Shown here: positions 24,789 to 33,124 of the stretch, piece by piece
Numbering within the stretch: position 1 is the first letter of the stretch
Layout: each line of letters begins with the position of its first letter
Program-made: the position numbers and the translations under genes
The notes under the pieces: generated by a model
Told to the model about the DNA's origin: nothing
Databases searched by the model: none
What the model saw: only the letters and a program-made list of their open reading frames with translations
Origin: Bradyrhizobium sp. SRS-191
GTDB lineage: Bacteria > Pseudomonadota > Alphaproteobacteria > Rhizobiales > Xanthobacteraceae
Assembly (NCBI RefSeq): GCF_024586915.1
Contig: NZ_JANBVS010000027.1
Coordinates: 1 to 64,000 of the forward strand
Direction: 5' to 3'
Length of the DNA: 64,000 nucleotides

Positions 24789-26201
24789 TCAGAGCGCGTA
24801 TTTCAGCTCGATGCCGATGTAGTTCGAATCGTGCCCGCCGGCGCGGCGCAGCGTGTCGCCGATCTCATAGTGCACGGCCTCGAGCGCGCCGGTGAGATTG
24901 GCGTTGAAGCGGTAGTCGGCGCGCAGCTGTCCATAGACGCCGGACCAGAGGCTGCCCTGCCCGGCCGTGCCGGCCACCGCGACGTTGGGCTGGACGTAGA
25001 TCGCGTCCGCCGTCGTCGCGCGCCATTGCAGGCCGATTGCGGCCATGAAGGACAGCGCGGCCGTGGGCTTCACGGTCAAGGATGGCTTGAGGTGGATCAG
25101 GTTGGTGTAGCCGGTGAAGCCGGCCAGCGAGAAATAATAGCCGTTCGGGAACAGCGGATTGAACGTCTCGATCTTGCCGTCGCCGGGATGGCGGTCGCCG
25201 GAGGCGACGTCGAGCTGGAGGCCGATGCGCGGCTGCCAGGCGACATCGGTGAACGTATAGCCGGCCCGGGCGCCGGCGCCCCAGGCACGGATCTGCTTGG
25301 CGCCGACCGAGCCCGCCTGCCCCATCGCCTCGAGATCCCAGTCGAAGCCGGCGAGCTTGCCGGCGAAGCGGAGGTCGAGCACGTGCCGCTGTTCGAGGCC
25401 TGCGGCATCGAGGAAGCGCGCATTGTCGCGCTGATAGTAGGAATAATACGCCGACAGCTCGTTGGTGCCGAGCACCTGGCGCTCAACGCGGAAGGTATGG
25501 AACAGGAGCTTGCCGTTCGAAATATCGTCGAACGGACGCACCAGATTGTACTGCACGGGCTGGCTGACGAAGCCAATGAAGCGCCAGGGACCGCTCTCCC
25601 AGTCACCCCAGAGCGCATCGAAGGATTGCCGCACGTTCGGGCCATCACGCGACGAGACGAAGCGCTGCAGGTCGAAGTCGAAATCCTGCCGGCCGACACG
25701 GGCCTTGAACGTGCCCTGCTCGGTCGCATTGACGTAGGCCAGGAACGCGAGCCGGAGATCGAGCGGGTCCTGGTCGACCGAGGTGATGTTGGCCTTACCG
25801 AACGCGCGGTCGTCTTCGAGCTGCACGAACGCCTGCCAGTGCTCGTCGAAATGCGCGTCGGCATGAATCTGCAGGCGCTGCAGCACGTGAGAATCCGGCT
25901 TGGCGCCGCCGATGCCGAAGCTCGCCGCATCCAGGCTCTCGAACCGCTCGCGCAGGGTCATGCCGAATGAGACGTAACTCTGCGGCAAGCCCGGTTGCAG
26001 CGGGATGTACTTGATCGGATCAAACGGCCCGGTGCGCAGCGCCGGGTTCGCGAGGACGGACCAATCTTCCTGCCAGCGGTTGGTGCGGATGGCGGGACGA
26101 GCGTCCTCGGCAACGGCGAGGCCGCACGACGCAGCGATCATCGCAGCGGCGGCCGCCATCGTCCTCGTCAGTGCCTGAGAGATTCCCACGCGCATCCCCA
26201 T
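24789..26201 (-). CDS. Outer-membrane porin-like protein, alginate_exp domain
   Basis: 470 aa with a signal peptide ending at about 'CGLAVAEDA'. The body resembles AlgE-type outer-membrane barrels: 'SYVSFGMTLRERFESLDAASFG', 'LQRLQIHADAHFDEHWQAFVQLED' and 'ARVGRQDFDFDLQRFVSSRDGPNVRQSFD'. Alternating aromatic/polar strands follow, ending in 'NYIGIELKYAL', a C-terminal barrel strand. Despite the domain name, stand-alone members often act as ligand uptake channels. It is likely the outer-membrane entry or exit route for the substrate of this operon. Confidence 0.85.
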   Translation of the reverse strand: MGMRVGISQALTRTMAAAAAMIAASCGLAVAEDARPAIRTNRWQEDWSVLANPALRTGPFDPIKYIPLQPGLPQSYVSFGMTLRERFESLDAASFGIGGAKPDSHVLQRLQIHADAHFDEHWQAFVQLEDDRAFGKANITSVDQDPLDLRLAFLAYVNATEQGTFKARVGRQDFDFDLQRFVSSRDGPNVRQSFDALWGDWESGPWRFIGFVSQPVQYNLVRPFDDISNGKLLFHTFRVERQVLGTNELSAYYSYYQRDNARFLDAAGLEQRHVLDLRFAGKLAGFDWDLEAMGQAGSVGAKQIRAWGAGARAGYTFTDVAWQPRIGLQLDVASGDRHPGDGKIETFNPLFPNGYYFSLAGFTGYTNLIHLKPSLTVKPTAALSFMAAIGLQWRATTADAIYVQPNVAVAGTAGQGSLWSGVYGQLRADYRFNANLTGALEAVHYEIGDTLRRAGGHDSNYIGIELKYAL

Positions 26202-26205
26202 CCAG

Positions 26206-27096
26206 CTACTTTACCAGCGCGTGGATCTCCGCGACATAGCCGCCGGGAAACTGCACCAGCGCCTGGTCGCGCTTGTCGGCCGTGAACGGCTCCACCAGCA
26301 CAATGGCCCCCGATCCTTTGGCCTTTTCGAGCGTGGCCTTGAGATCGGCGACCTCATAGCCGGTCATCTCGCGGCCGAACGGATACGGCAGATGGCCATC
26401 GGTGACGAGCACGGTCATGCGGCCGAACACTGACTCGATGCGGATGCGCCGGTAATGATCATTGGGACGGCCGATCTCGACGCCGGGCGCCTTCGCCTCG
26501 TCGGAGACGACCTTGCCCTTCGCAAAGCGCAGGAAGGCGCGCGTGAACGCCTCGGCGCGATCGGGCGAGACATAGACGCGGTTCTCCGGAACGGTTTCGA
26601 ACGCCGCATAGGACGGCTTGGTCGTATGCCAGTAGAGCTGCATTTTGACGCCGCCCGGCCACTGGATCACGGCATCGCGGCCGATCGGATCGGGAAACGG
26701 CGCCACGACGACATCGGCGCCGGCGGCCTTCGCCGCCTTGATTGCCGCGTCCAGGTCGGTGACGAGATAGCCGGTGCGCTCAGCGCCGAACGGATAAGGG
26801 ATGCCAGTCTTGAAGCCGAACAGCGACACGGTGCCGACCGGCGTCTGCAACAGCTGCGAGGTCGTGCTGCTCGGCGTCGGCGTCACCGTCGCGACCACCT
26901 GCTTGGTGCTCTGGCCGCCGAAGGTGGCGAGGAAGCTCGCGGTGAACTTCTCGACATCGTCGGGCGCGACATAGACATGCGTCGTGTCGTATTGCGCGCC
27001 GACGCCGACGAGCGGCGCAACGTCCTTGGCGAGCGCGGGAGCGGCGAGCAGCGCGGTGGCGACAAGTGCGCCGAGCAGATGACGGGAGCGGACCAT
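26206..27096 (-). CDS. Exported two-domain glyoxalase/VOC-like protein
   Basis: 296 aa from ATG 27096, with gagg upstream and a signal peptide (RSRHLLGALVATALLAAPALA). Two repeats of a VOC-like module each open with a 'xVYVxPDDVEKFTxxFLxxFG'-like segment (residues about 40-60 and 180-200) and contain 'YPFGxExTGYxVxDL'. Classical metal ligands are not obvious. It would be an unusual periplasmic VOC protein, possibly binding the operon's substrate. Its stop is 4 bp before the porin ATG. Confidence 0.75.
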   Translation of the reverse strand: MVRSRHLLGALVATALLAAPALAKDVAPLVGVGAQYDTTHVYVAPDDVEKFTASFLATFGGQSTKQVVATVTPTPSSTTSQLLQTPVGTVSLFGFKTGIPYPFGAERTGYLVTDLDAAIKAAKAAGADVVVAPFPDPIGRDAVIQWPGGVKMQLYWHTTKPSYAAFETVPENRVYVSPDRAEAFTRAFLRFAKGKVVSDEAKAPGVEIGRPNDHYRRIRIESVFGRMTVLVTDGHLPYPFGREMTGYEVADLKATLEKAKGSGAIVLVEPFTADKRDQALVQFPGGYVAEIHALVK

Positions 27097-27124
27097 GGTG
27101 ACCTCGGACAAATAGGAGCTGGGA

Positions 27125-27541
27125 TCAGGCACGGCGGGCGCGCCGGGACATGATGGAGACGAGCACGAGGCCTGCGATCAGGCCGAGATGCTCGAAGAAG
27201 GCGTTGAGCGCCATGAACCGGTCATGGCCCTCCAAGTGCCAGAAATCATTGGCGGTCAGCATGGCGACGAATGTCAGCACGCCGAGCCCGCCGGCGCCGA
27301 GCCAGACGAACCGGTTGACCACGACCAGCACCGAACCGATCAGCTCGACCGCAATCGCGGCGACCGCCCACAGCGCCGCCGGCTTCAGGCCGAAATGGGC
27401 CTGTTCAGCGATGGCGCCGGAGACGTCCGTGAGCTTCTGGACGCCGCCTATCAGATAGGCCGAGATCAGCGCGAACCGCGCTGCGGGCCAGAGCCACGGC
27501 CAATCGAGCACCGCAGCGATCGGCCGGGGCGTGTCGGACAT
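27125..27541 (-). CDS. DoxX-family membrane protein
   Basis: 138 aa from ATG 27541; ATG 27550 is also possible, adding three residues. Four helices are visible, with 'RFALISAYLIGGVQKLTDVSGAIAEQAHFGLKP' in helix 1-loop and 'FEHLGLIAGLVLVSIMS' at the end, typical of DoxX/SURF4-like proteins. DoxX proteins are linked to thiol/quinone redox or to sulphur metabolism. It starts within 12 bp of the amidohydrolase stop, so it is cotranscribed. Confidence 0.8.
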   Translation of the reverse strand: MSDTPRPIAAVLDWPWLWPAARFALISAYLIGGVQKLTDVSGAIAEQAHFGLKPAALWAVAAIAVELIGSVLVVVNRFVWLGAGGLGVLTFVAMLTANDFWHLEGHDRFMALNAFFEHLGLIAGLVLVSIMSRRARRA

Positions 27542-27551
27542 CGCCGCCATC

Positions 27552-29429
27552 TCAGACCGCCCAGCAGGCGCAGCCGAGCGCGCCCCAGAAGCTCTTGAGA
27601 TCGGCGACCGGCAGCTGGCTCGACCACGACCGCGCATGGTCATGACCGTGCATGCCGCAGGCATTGGCGCAGCCGCACATCTGCATCGCCTGGGCGCGCA
27701 CAGCGCCGGTGTCATCCTTCGCAAGCCACGCACCGTAGCCGCCGAAGCGGCGCACCGGCGACCAGTCGGGCATGGCCGGCGGCGGTGCGGCATCGTCGAG
27801 TGTCTTGAAGTCGGAGGCCGCGTAGACGACGCGGCCGCCGACCATGGTGAGGTGGCTCGTGATGTCGGCGATCTCGGCCTCGGCGCAGGAGAAGAAGTCG
27901 CGATCCGGCACGATGAGATCGGCGAACTGACCGACTTCGATGCGGCCCTTCCTGCCCTCTTCATTGGAGAACCAGGTGACGTTCTCGGTCCACATCCGCA
28001 ACGCGGTCTCGCGATCGAGACAGTTGCGCTGCGGGTACAGCCGCAAGCCGCCGACCGTGCGGCCGGTGACCAGCCACGACAGCGAGACCCAGGGATTGTA
28101 GGACGCGACCCGCGTCGCATCGGTGCCCGCGGAGACCTTGACGCCCTTGTCCAGAATCTTCTTCACCGGCGGCGTCGCCTCCGCCGCGCCATGGCCGTAG
28201 CGCTCGACGAAGTACTCGCCCTGATAAGCCATGCGGTGCTGCACGGCGATGCCGCCGCCGAGCGCCGCGATGCGGTCGATCGACTGGTCCGAGATGGTCT
28301 CGGCATGGTCGAAGAACCATTTGAGGCCGTCGAGCGGCGTGTCCTGGTTGACCTTCTCGAACACGTCGAGCGCGCGCGAGATGGTCTCGTCATAGGTCGC
28401 GTGCATCCGCCACGGCCATTTGTTCTGCACGAGGATGCGCACGACGTCCTCGAGCTCGCCTTCCATTTCGGCCGGCATATCCGGCCGCGGCACGCGGAAA
28501 TCCTCGAAATCGGCGGCCGAGAATACCAGCATCTCGCCGGCGCCGTTGTGCCGGAAATAATCGTTGCCCTGCTTGTAGGCCGAGCTTTGTGTCCAGCGCA
28601 GGAAGTCGTCCTTCTCGCCCTTCGGCTTCTGCGTGAACAGATTGTAGGCGAGCCGGATGGTGAGCTGGCCATCATCCGACAGCTTCTGGATCACGGCATA
28701 ATCGTCGGGATAGTTCTGGAAGCCGCCGCCGGCGTCGATCGCGCCGGTGACGCCGAGCCGGTTGAGCTCGCGCATGAAGTGCCGCGTCGAGTTGAGCTGA
28801 TAGTCGAACGGCAGCTTCGGGCCCTTGGCCAAGGTAGCGTAGAGAATGGCCGCATTCGGTTTGGCCAGAAGAAGGCCCGTGGGATTGCCCCTGATATCGC
28901 GCATGATCTCGCCGCCGGGCGGCTGCGGCGTGTCCTTGTCGTAGCCGACGGCGCGCAGCGCGGCGCCGTTGAGGATGGCACGATCGTAGAGATGCAGCAG
29001 GAATACCGGCGTATCCGGCGCCACCGCGTTGAGCTCGTCGATCGTCGGCAGCCGCTTCTCGGCGAACTGATGCTCGGTGAAGCCGCCGACCACGCGCACC
29101 CATTGCGGCGGCGGCGTGATCGCGACCTGCGCCTTCAGCATCGCCATGGCGTCGGCCAGCGAGCGCACGCCGTCCCAGCGCAGCTCCATGTTGAAGTTGA
29201 GCCCACCGCGGATGATGTGCAGGTGATTGTCGATCAACCCAGGCAGCACGCGCCGGCCTTTCAGATCGATCACCTTCGTCGCGGGGCCGGCGAGTTTCAT
29301 GACGTCCTGCTCGTGGCCGACGGCCGTGAACACGCCGTCCTTGATCGCGACCGCGTTGGCCTGCGGGTTGGAGCGGTCGAGCGTCGTGAACAGGCCGCGA
29401 TGCAGGATGAGATCGGGATGGTCGCTCAT
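27552..29429 (-). CDS. YtcJ-like metal-dependent amidohydrolase with Cys-rich C-terminus
   Basis: 625 aa from ATG 29429, overlapping the XapX stop by 4 bp. The Amidohydro_3 core has 'VLPGLIDNHLHIIRGG' (HxH metal site), 'WRMHATYDETISRALD' and 'WFFDHAETIS' (His ligands), and 'VSAGTDATRVASYNPWVSL' (Asp). The last 60 residues hold CGCANACGMHGHDH and a final 'GCACW'. This Cys/His tail looks metal-binding and is not part of the standard fold. The enzyme probably hydrolyses an amide, carbamate or similar bond; the substrate is unknown. Confidence 0.87.
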   Translation of the reverse strand: MSDHPDLILHRGLFTTLDRSNPQANAVAIKDGVFTAVGHEQDVMKLAGPATKVIDLKGRRVLPGLIDNHLHIIRGGLNFNMELRWDGVRSLADAMAMLKAQVAITPPPQWVRVVGGFTEHQFAEKRLPTIDELNAVAPDTPVFLLHLYDRAILNGAALRAVGYDKDTPQPPGGEIMRDIRGNPTGLLLAKPNAAILYATLAKGPKLPFDYQLNSTRHFMRELNRLGVTGAIDAGGGFQNYPDDYAVIQKLSDDGQLTIRLAYNLFTQKPKGEKDDFLRWTQSSAYKQGNDYFRHNGAGEMLVFSAADFEDFRVPRPDMPAEMEGELEDVVRILVQNKWPWRMHATYDETISRALDVFEKVNQDTPLDGLKWFFDHAETISDQSIDRIAALGGGIAVQHRMAYQGEYFVERYGHGAAEATPPVKKILDKGVKVSAGTDATRVASYNPWVSLSWLVTGRTVGGLRLYPQRNCLDRETALRMWTENVTWFSNEEGRKGRIEVGQFADLIVPDRDFFSCAEAEIADITSHLTMVGGRVVYAASDFKTLDDAAPPPAMPDWSPVRRFGGYGAWLAKDDTGAVRAQAMQMCGCANACGMHGHDHARSWSSQLPVADLKSFWGALGCACWAV

Positions 29430-29713
29430 GAAGCCTTCTCGTCTGGCGCAGCGTGGTTGGTGGTGTCTGCCCGGCCGTGATGGCCGGGCAGCAGGCCGAA
29501 GATGTGCGTGGCGCAGGCCGCCTTCTGCCAGGCAGCCGCGATGCTGCTGCCATCCAGGAGTTGCCTGCCCACGGGGATCACCTGCTCTCCGACGAGGATG
29601 CCGAGCAGGCCGACCAGCGCCACCAGAGGCGGCGCCGGCGAGCGGACCTGAAGCAGGCTGTAGATCACGCCGACCAGCAGCCCTGCCCCGAGCGAGAACA
29701 GATAGATCTTCAT
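29426..29713 (-). CDS. XapX-domain small membrane protein
   Basis: 95 aa. It begins 'MKIYLFSLGAGLLVGVIYSLLQVRSPAPPLVALVGLLGILVGEQ', the XapX (DUF1427) signature of two short helices around a 'SPAPP' turn. The rest is a soluble tail with His and Cys (ACATHIFGLLPGHHG). XapX proteins are of unknown function, often beside YcaC-type hydrolases as here. The stop overlaps the amidohydrolase start. Confidence 0.85.
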   Translation of the reverse strand: MKIYLFSLGAGLLVGVIYSLLQVRSPAPPLVALVGLLGILVGEQVIPVGRQLLDGSSIAAAWQKAACATHIFGLLPGHHGRADTTNHAAPDEKAS

Positions 29714-29725
29714 GGTGCGCCCCGA

Positions 29726-30370
29726 TTACTTCGCGCCGCCCTCGGAGGCATGCTCGCCGAGCGCCCACTTCGAGAAGCGGATCTGGATGCCGTAGGGCGA
29801 ATGCGCCTTGAGGATCTCCATCATTCCGTCGTAGGTCTCGGCGCGCGCCCAGTCCTGCTGCAGTTCGAAGGCGAACTGGCACGAGGTGATCGGCACCGCG
29901 CCGGCCTGCACCGCGCGATCCATCGCGCGGTTGTGCGCCTCGAGCGACAGATCGCCGCAGGCATCGGCCGGGATGTAGATCTCATAGCCCTCGCGCAGCA
30001 TGTCGAGCGTGGGGAATAGCACGCAGGCCTCGGTCCACAGTCCTGCGATGATGAACTTCTTGCGGCCGGTGGCGGCCACCTGCTTGCGGAAGCCGGCGTC
30101 GAGCCAGGAGTTCATCGCCGTGCGGTCGACGATGTCGTGCTCCGGAAACAGATCGGTGATCTCAGGCATGAACGGGCCGGAGAACGAATCCTTGGCGACG
30201 GTCGTGATCACGGTCGGCAGCTTGAACAGTTTCGCCGCCTTGGCGACGATCTGGATGTTGTTGAAGACGCCGAGACGGTCGTGCGACTGCACACCCTGAT
30301 ACATCGCCGGTTGATAGTCGATCAGAGCCACGGCGCAGTTCTGCGGCGTGAGCATTTCGAGCTTGGACAT
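29726..30370 (-). CDS. YcaC-type cysteine hydrolase (isochorismatase superfamily)
   Basis: 214 aa. The triad is visible: Asp in 'VALIDYQPAMY' (D18), Lys in 'VITTVAKDSFSG', and the nucleophile Cys in 'GLWTEACVLFPTLDM'. The Rossmann-like fold and length fit YcaC/nicotinamidase-like hydrolases. It is 12 bp upstream of XapX and 36 bp downstream of the alpha/beta hydrolase, on the same strand. Substrate unknown. Confidence 0.88.
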   Translation of the reverse strand: MSKLEMLTPQNCAVALIDYQPAMYQGVQSHDRLGVFNNIQIVAKAAKLFKLPTVITTVAKDSFSGPFMPEITDLFPEHDIVDRTAMNSWLDAGFRKQVAATGRKKFIIAGLWTEACVLFPTLDMLREGYEIYIPADACGDLSLEAHNRAMDRAVQAGAVPITSCQFAFELQQDWARAETYDGMMEILKAHSPYGIQIRFSKWALGEHASEGGAK

Positions 30371-30406
30371 GGATATCTCCGTGACAGGTGTGTGATGCGG
30401 AGGGCG

Positions 30407-31231
30407 TCAGCCCTTGATGAAGGCCAGGAGGTCGGCGTTGATGGTCGCGGCCTCGGTGGTCGGCATGCCGTGCGGGAAGCCCTTGTAGGTCTTGAGCGTG
30501 CCGTTCTTCAGCAGCTTGGCCGACAGCGGCGCGGAGTCGGCGTAAGGGACGATCTGATCGTCCTCGCTGTGCATCACCAGCACCGGCAGCGTGATCTTCT
30601 TCAGGTCCTCGGTGAAGTCGGTCTGCGAGAACGCGACGACGCCGTCATAATGCGCCTTCGCGCTGCCCATCATGCCCTGCCGCCACCAGTTCTGGATCAC
30701 GGCCTCGGACGGCTTGGCGCCAGGCTTGTTGAAGCCGTAGAACGGGCCGGCCGCGATCTCGCGATAGAACTCGGCACGGCGGGTCGCGGTCTGGGTCTGG
30801 AAGTCGTCGAATACCGACTTGGGCAGGCCGCCGGGATTGGCGGCGGTCTGCAGCATCAGCGGCGGCACTGCGGCGATGATTGCGGCCTTGGCAGCGCGGC
30901 TCTCGCCGTGACGCGCGAGATAGTGCACGACCTCGCCACCGCCCGTCGAATGGCCGACATGCACAGCGTTCTTGAGGTCGAGATGCGCGGTCAGCGCCGC
31001 GAGGTCGTCGGCATAGTGGTCCATGTCGTGGCCGTCGGAGACCTGGGCCGAGCGGCCGTGGCCGCGGCGATCATGGGCGATGACGCGGAAGCCGTGATTG
31101 AGGAAGAACATCATCTGCGCATCCCAATCGTCGGATGACAGCGGCCAGCCATGGCTGAACACGATCGGCTGACCGGAGCCCCAATCCTTGTAGTAAATCT
31201 CTGTGCCGTCGTTGGTTTTCAGAACGGGCAT
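30407..31231 (-). CDS. Alpha/beta hydrolase (non-haem chloroperoxidase-like)
   Basis: 274 aa from ATG 31231, with caggaga upstream. 'IVFSHGWPLSSDDWDAQ' gives the oxyanion hole, 'VGHSTGGGEVVHYLARHGESR' the nucleophile Ser, 'LVMHSEDDQIVPY' the Asp and 'KGFPHGMPTTEA' the His. This matches the cofactor-free haloperoxidase/esterase group. It is the first gene of the eight-gene operon, opposite the AraC regulator. Confidence 0.9.
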   Translation of the reverse strand: MPVLKTNDGTEIYYKDWGSGQPIVFSHGWPLSSDDWDAQMMFFLNHGFRVIAHDRRGHGRSAQVSDGHDMDHYADDLAALTAHLDLKNAVHVGHSTGGGEVVHYLARHGESRAAKAAIIAAVPPLMLQTAANPGGLPKSVFDDFQTQTATRRAEFYREIAAGPFYGFNKPGAKPSEAVIQNWWRQGMMGSAKAHYDGVVAFSQTDFTEDLKKITLPVLVMHSEDDQIVPYADSAPLSAKLLKNGTLKTYKGFPHGMPTTEAATINADLLAFIKG

Positions 31232-31312
31232 GATTGTCTCCTGCGCCAGCCGCACGATCGCTCCGACAAATTTCGTATCGCGATCGCCAATTCCAGGTGC
31301 TATGCAGTCTCA

Positions 31313-31326
31313 TGTGCACCTGCACA
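31313..31326. promoter_or_regulatory. Inverted repeat in the AraC/operon divergent region
   Basis: tgtgca-cc-tgcaca is a perfect 6+6 inverted repeat in the 151-bp spacer between the alpha/beta hydrolase (minus) and the AraC regulator (plus). It is a candidate regulatory site for the eight-gene operon. No clear -35/-10 pair was recognised. Confidence 0.35.
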
Positions 31327-31382
31327 ATGATCCGAGGATGCCAAAGCACTGGCTTCGGAAGGCCATGGAGTAAGCCGAGGGG

Positions 31383-32432
31383 ATGGCTCAGCAGCTTCGA
31401 TCCACATCGTCAGCCTGGATGCGTGGCGTCGCGAGCACGTTGAATGAGCAGGGGCTCGATGCGGCCGCGCTGTTCGCCGAGGTCGGCCTGTCCGTCGCGG
31501 ATCTCGAGGATTGCGATCACCGCTGGCCCACTGAGGCGTTGAGCCGGCTGTGGGTGCTGGCGGCCGAACGCTCGGGCAATCCCGATATCGGCCTCGTCAA
31601 TGTCGCAGCACCCCGTCCGCACAATTATGGCGTCGCGGGCTACGCCATGATGTCGAGCCCGGATCTGCAGACGGGGCTGATGCGCCTGATCCGCTACATG
31701 TGCCTGGTCAGCGACGCCGTCGCGATCACGCTGGAGGACGGCCAGGGCGGCCGCTGGGTGCGCACCGACGTCTATGGCGGCGAATGCCCGATCCCGCGGC
31801 AGCGCTACGACTACGGCATCATCAATCTGCTCAATCTGTGCCGCTGGATGCTCGACCGCCCCCTGACGCCGCTCGCGGCGCGCTTCTCGCATTCCGTGCC
31901 ACTGTCGATCGCGGCCTACAACAAGGCGTTCCAGTCACCGCTCGAATTCGATGCGCCGTTCAACGGCTTCCTGGTCTCGGAGGAAGATCTCGCCTGCAAG
32001 CTGACGACGTCAGCGCCCGAGCTGATGCCGATCCATGATCGCATCGCCGACGAGGCGCTGGAGCGCCTGGTCAAGACCGATACCGCCTATCGCGCCCGGA
32101 CTGCCATCGCCAGGCTGCTGCCCGACGGCAGCCCGCTGCGTTCGGCCATCGCCGCCGCGCTGGGCTTGAGCGATCGCACCTTCCAGCGCCGGCTCGCCGA
32201 CGAGGGCATCTCTTTCAGCGATCTCGTCGACGATACCAGGCGCGAACTCGCCCAGCGTCATCTCGCCGACTCCCGCATGACGCTGGCCGACATCGGCTAT
32301 CTGCTCGGCTATGCCGATCAAAGCACGTTCTTCCGCGCGTCCAATCGCTGGTTCGGCGAATCGCCGGGCGAATATCGGGCGCGCATCAGCAACGGCCATC
32401 CGCGCGAGATCGAGGCCGCTCAGCAGAAGTGA
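31383..32432 (+). CDS. AraC-family regulator (Arabinose_bd + HTH)
   Basis: 349 aa. The N-terminal domain of the OruR/ArgR-like AraC group covers residues 20-210 ('NEQGLDAAALFAEVGLSVADLED', 'HNYGVAGYAMMSSPDLQTGLMRLIRYM'). The C-terminal double HTH covers about 245-340 ('AAALGLSDRTFQRRLADEGISFSDLVDD', 'MTLADIGYLLGYADQSTFFRASNRWFG'). It is divergent from the eight-gene operon and is therefore its probable activator. The 3' end is 14 bp from the convergent SnoaL-like gene. Confidence 0.9.
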   Translation: MAQQLRSTSSAWMRGVASTLNEQGLDAAALFAEVGLSVADLEDCDHRWPTEALSRLWVLAAERSGNPDIGLVNVAAPRPHNYGVAGYAMMSSPDLQTGLMRLIRYMCLVSDAVAITLEDGQGGRWVRTDVYGGECPIPRQRYDYGIINLLNLCRWMLDRPLTPLAARFSHSVPLSIAAYNKAFQSPLEFDAPFNGFLVSEEDLACKLTTSAPELMPIHDRIADEALERLVKTDTAYRARTAIARLLPDGSPLRSAIAAALGLSDRTFQRRLADEGISFSDLVDDTRRELAQRHLADSRMTLADIGYLLGYADQSTFFRASNRWFGESPGEYRARISNGHPREIEAAQQK

Positions 32433-32446
32433 GCGGCCGCGCGGCT

Positions 32447-32905
32447 TCAGAACATGCCGTTGGTGTTCGCCGACTGCTCGGGGATCGGCTGCACCGAATC
32501 CCAATGCTCCTCGATCCTGCCGTCCTTCAGCCGGAAGATATCGACGATCGCATTGCCGCGGGTGCCGGGCTCGCGAACGGCATGCACGCGCAGGATGACG
32601 AAGTCGCCGTCGACCAGCACCTTGGTGATCTCGCTGTGCGACTGCGGATACTTCGCCTTCAGGAATTCGATGAACTTGCGGAAGCCCTCCGGACCGTCTT
32701 CGGCACTCGGATTGTGCTGAATGTATTTGCCGAGATATTTCGAGGCTGCAGCGAAGTCCTTCCGGTTGAGGCCCTGCTCATAGAAGTCGAGCACGATCTT
32801 CTTGTTGCGCTCCTCGTCCGCCGAATAAGCGCGCTCCGCCAGCGCGGGCGTCGCAAAGATACCGGCAAGCGCAACAGCCAGAGCCGCGACGATACCTGTC
32901 CTCAT
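32447..32905 (-). CDS. Exported SnoaL-like (NTF2-fold) protein
   Basis: 152 aa from ATG 32905; the longer frame would start at TTG. It has a signal peptide (RTGIVAALAVALAGIFATPALA). The mature part shows 'ERNKKIVLDFYEQGLNRKDFAAASKYLGKYIQHNPSAEDGPEGFRKFIEFL', the SnoaL-like pattern, and ends 'DIFRLKDGRIEEHWDSVQPIP'. Function unknown; these proteins are often near oxidoreductases. It is convergent with the AraC gene. Confidence 0.87.
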   Translation of the reverse strand: MRTGIVAALAVALAGIFATPALAERAYSADEERNKKIVLDFYEQGLNRKDFAAASKYLGKYIQHNPSAEDGPEGFRKFIEFLKAKYPQSHSEITKVLVDGDFVILRVHAVREPGTRGNAIVDIFRLKDGRIEEHWDSVQPIPEQSANTNGMF

Positions 32906-32966
32906 CAAGTCATCCCCTGATACCAAGCGCCGTCCGTGATGACCGACGGCCCGTCTCCACCTGGAT

Positions 32967-33065
32967 CATGATGCGTTTCAGCGGAAACGCATCATGACCT
33001 CATCTCTTTGTTTGAGCATGATCTTCTCGGAAAACCGGTTTCCACTTTTCCGGATCATGCTCTAG
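32967..33065. repeat. Two-hairpin intergenic repeat
   Basis: The first hairpin has arms catgatgcgttt (32967-32978) and its exact complement (32985-32996). The second has arms gagcatgatc (33014-33023) and gatcatgctc (33053-33062) enclosing aaaccggttt. Both are perfect. This resembles a repeat I recall as common in Bradyrhizobium and relatives. It lies between the thiD and SnoaL-like genes and may end transcription of thiD. Confidence 0.7.
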
Positions 33066-33124
33066 CATGACCGACCGCCATCACGCGGATCGACCGCAGC
33101 CTGCGGCCTCAAAACCGTGTGACC

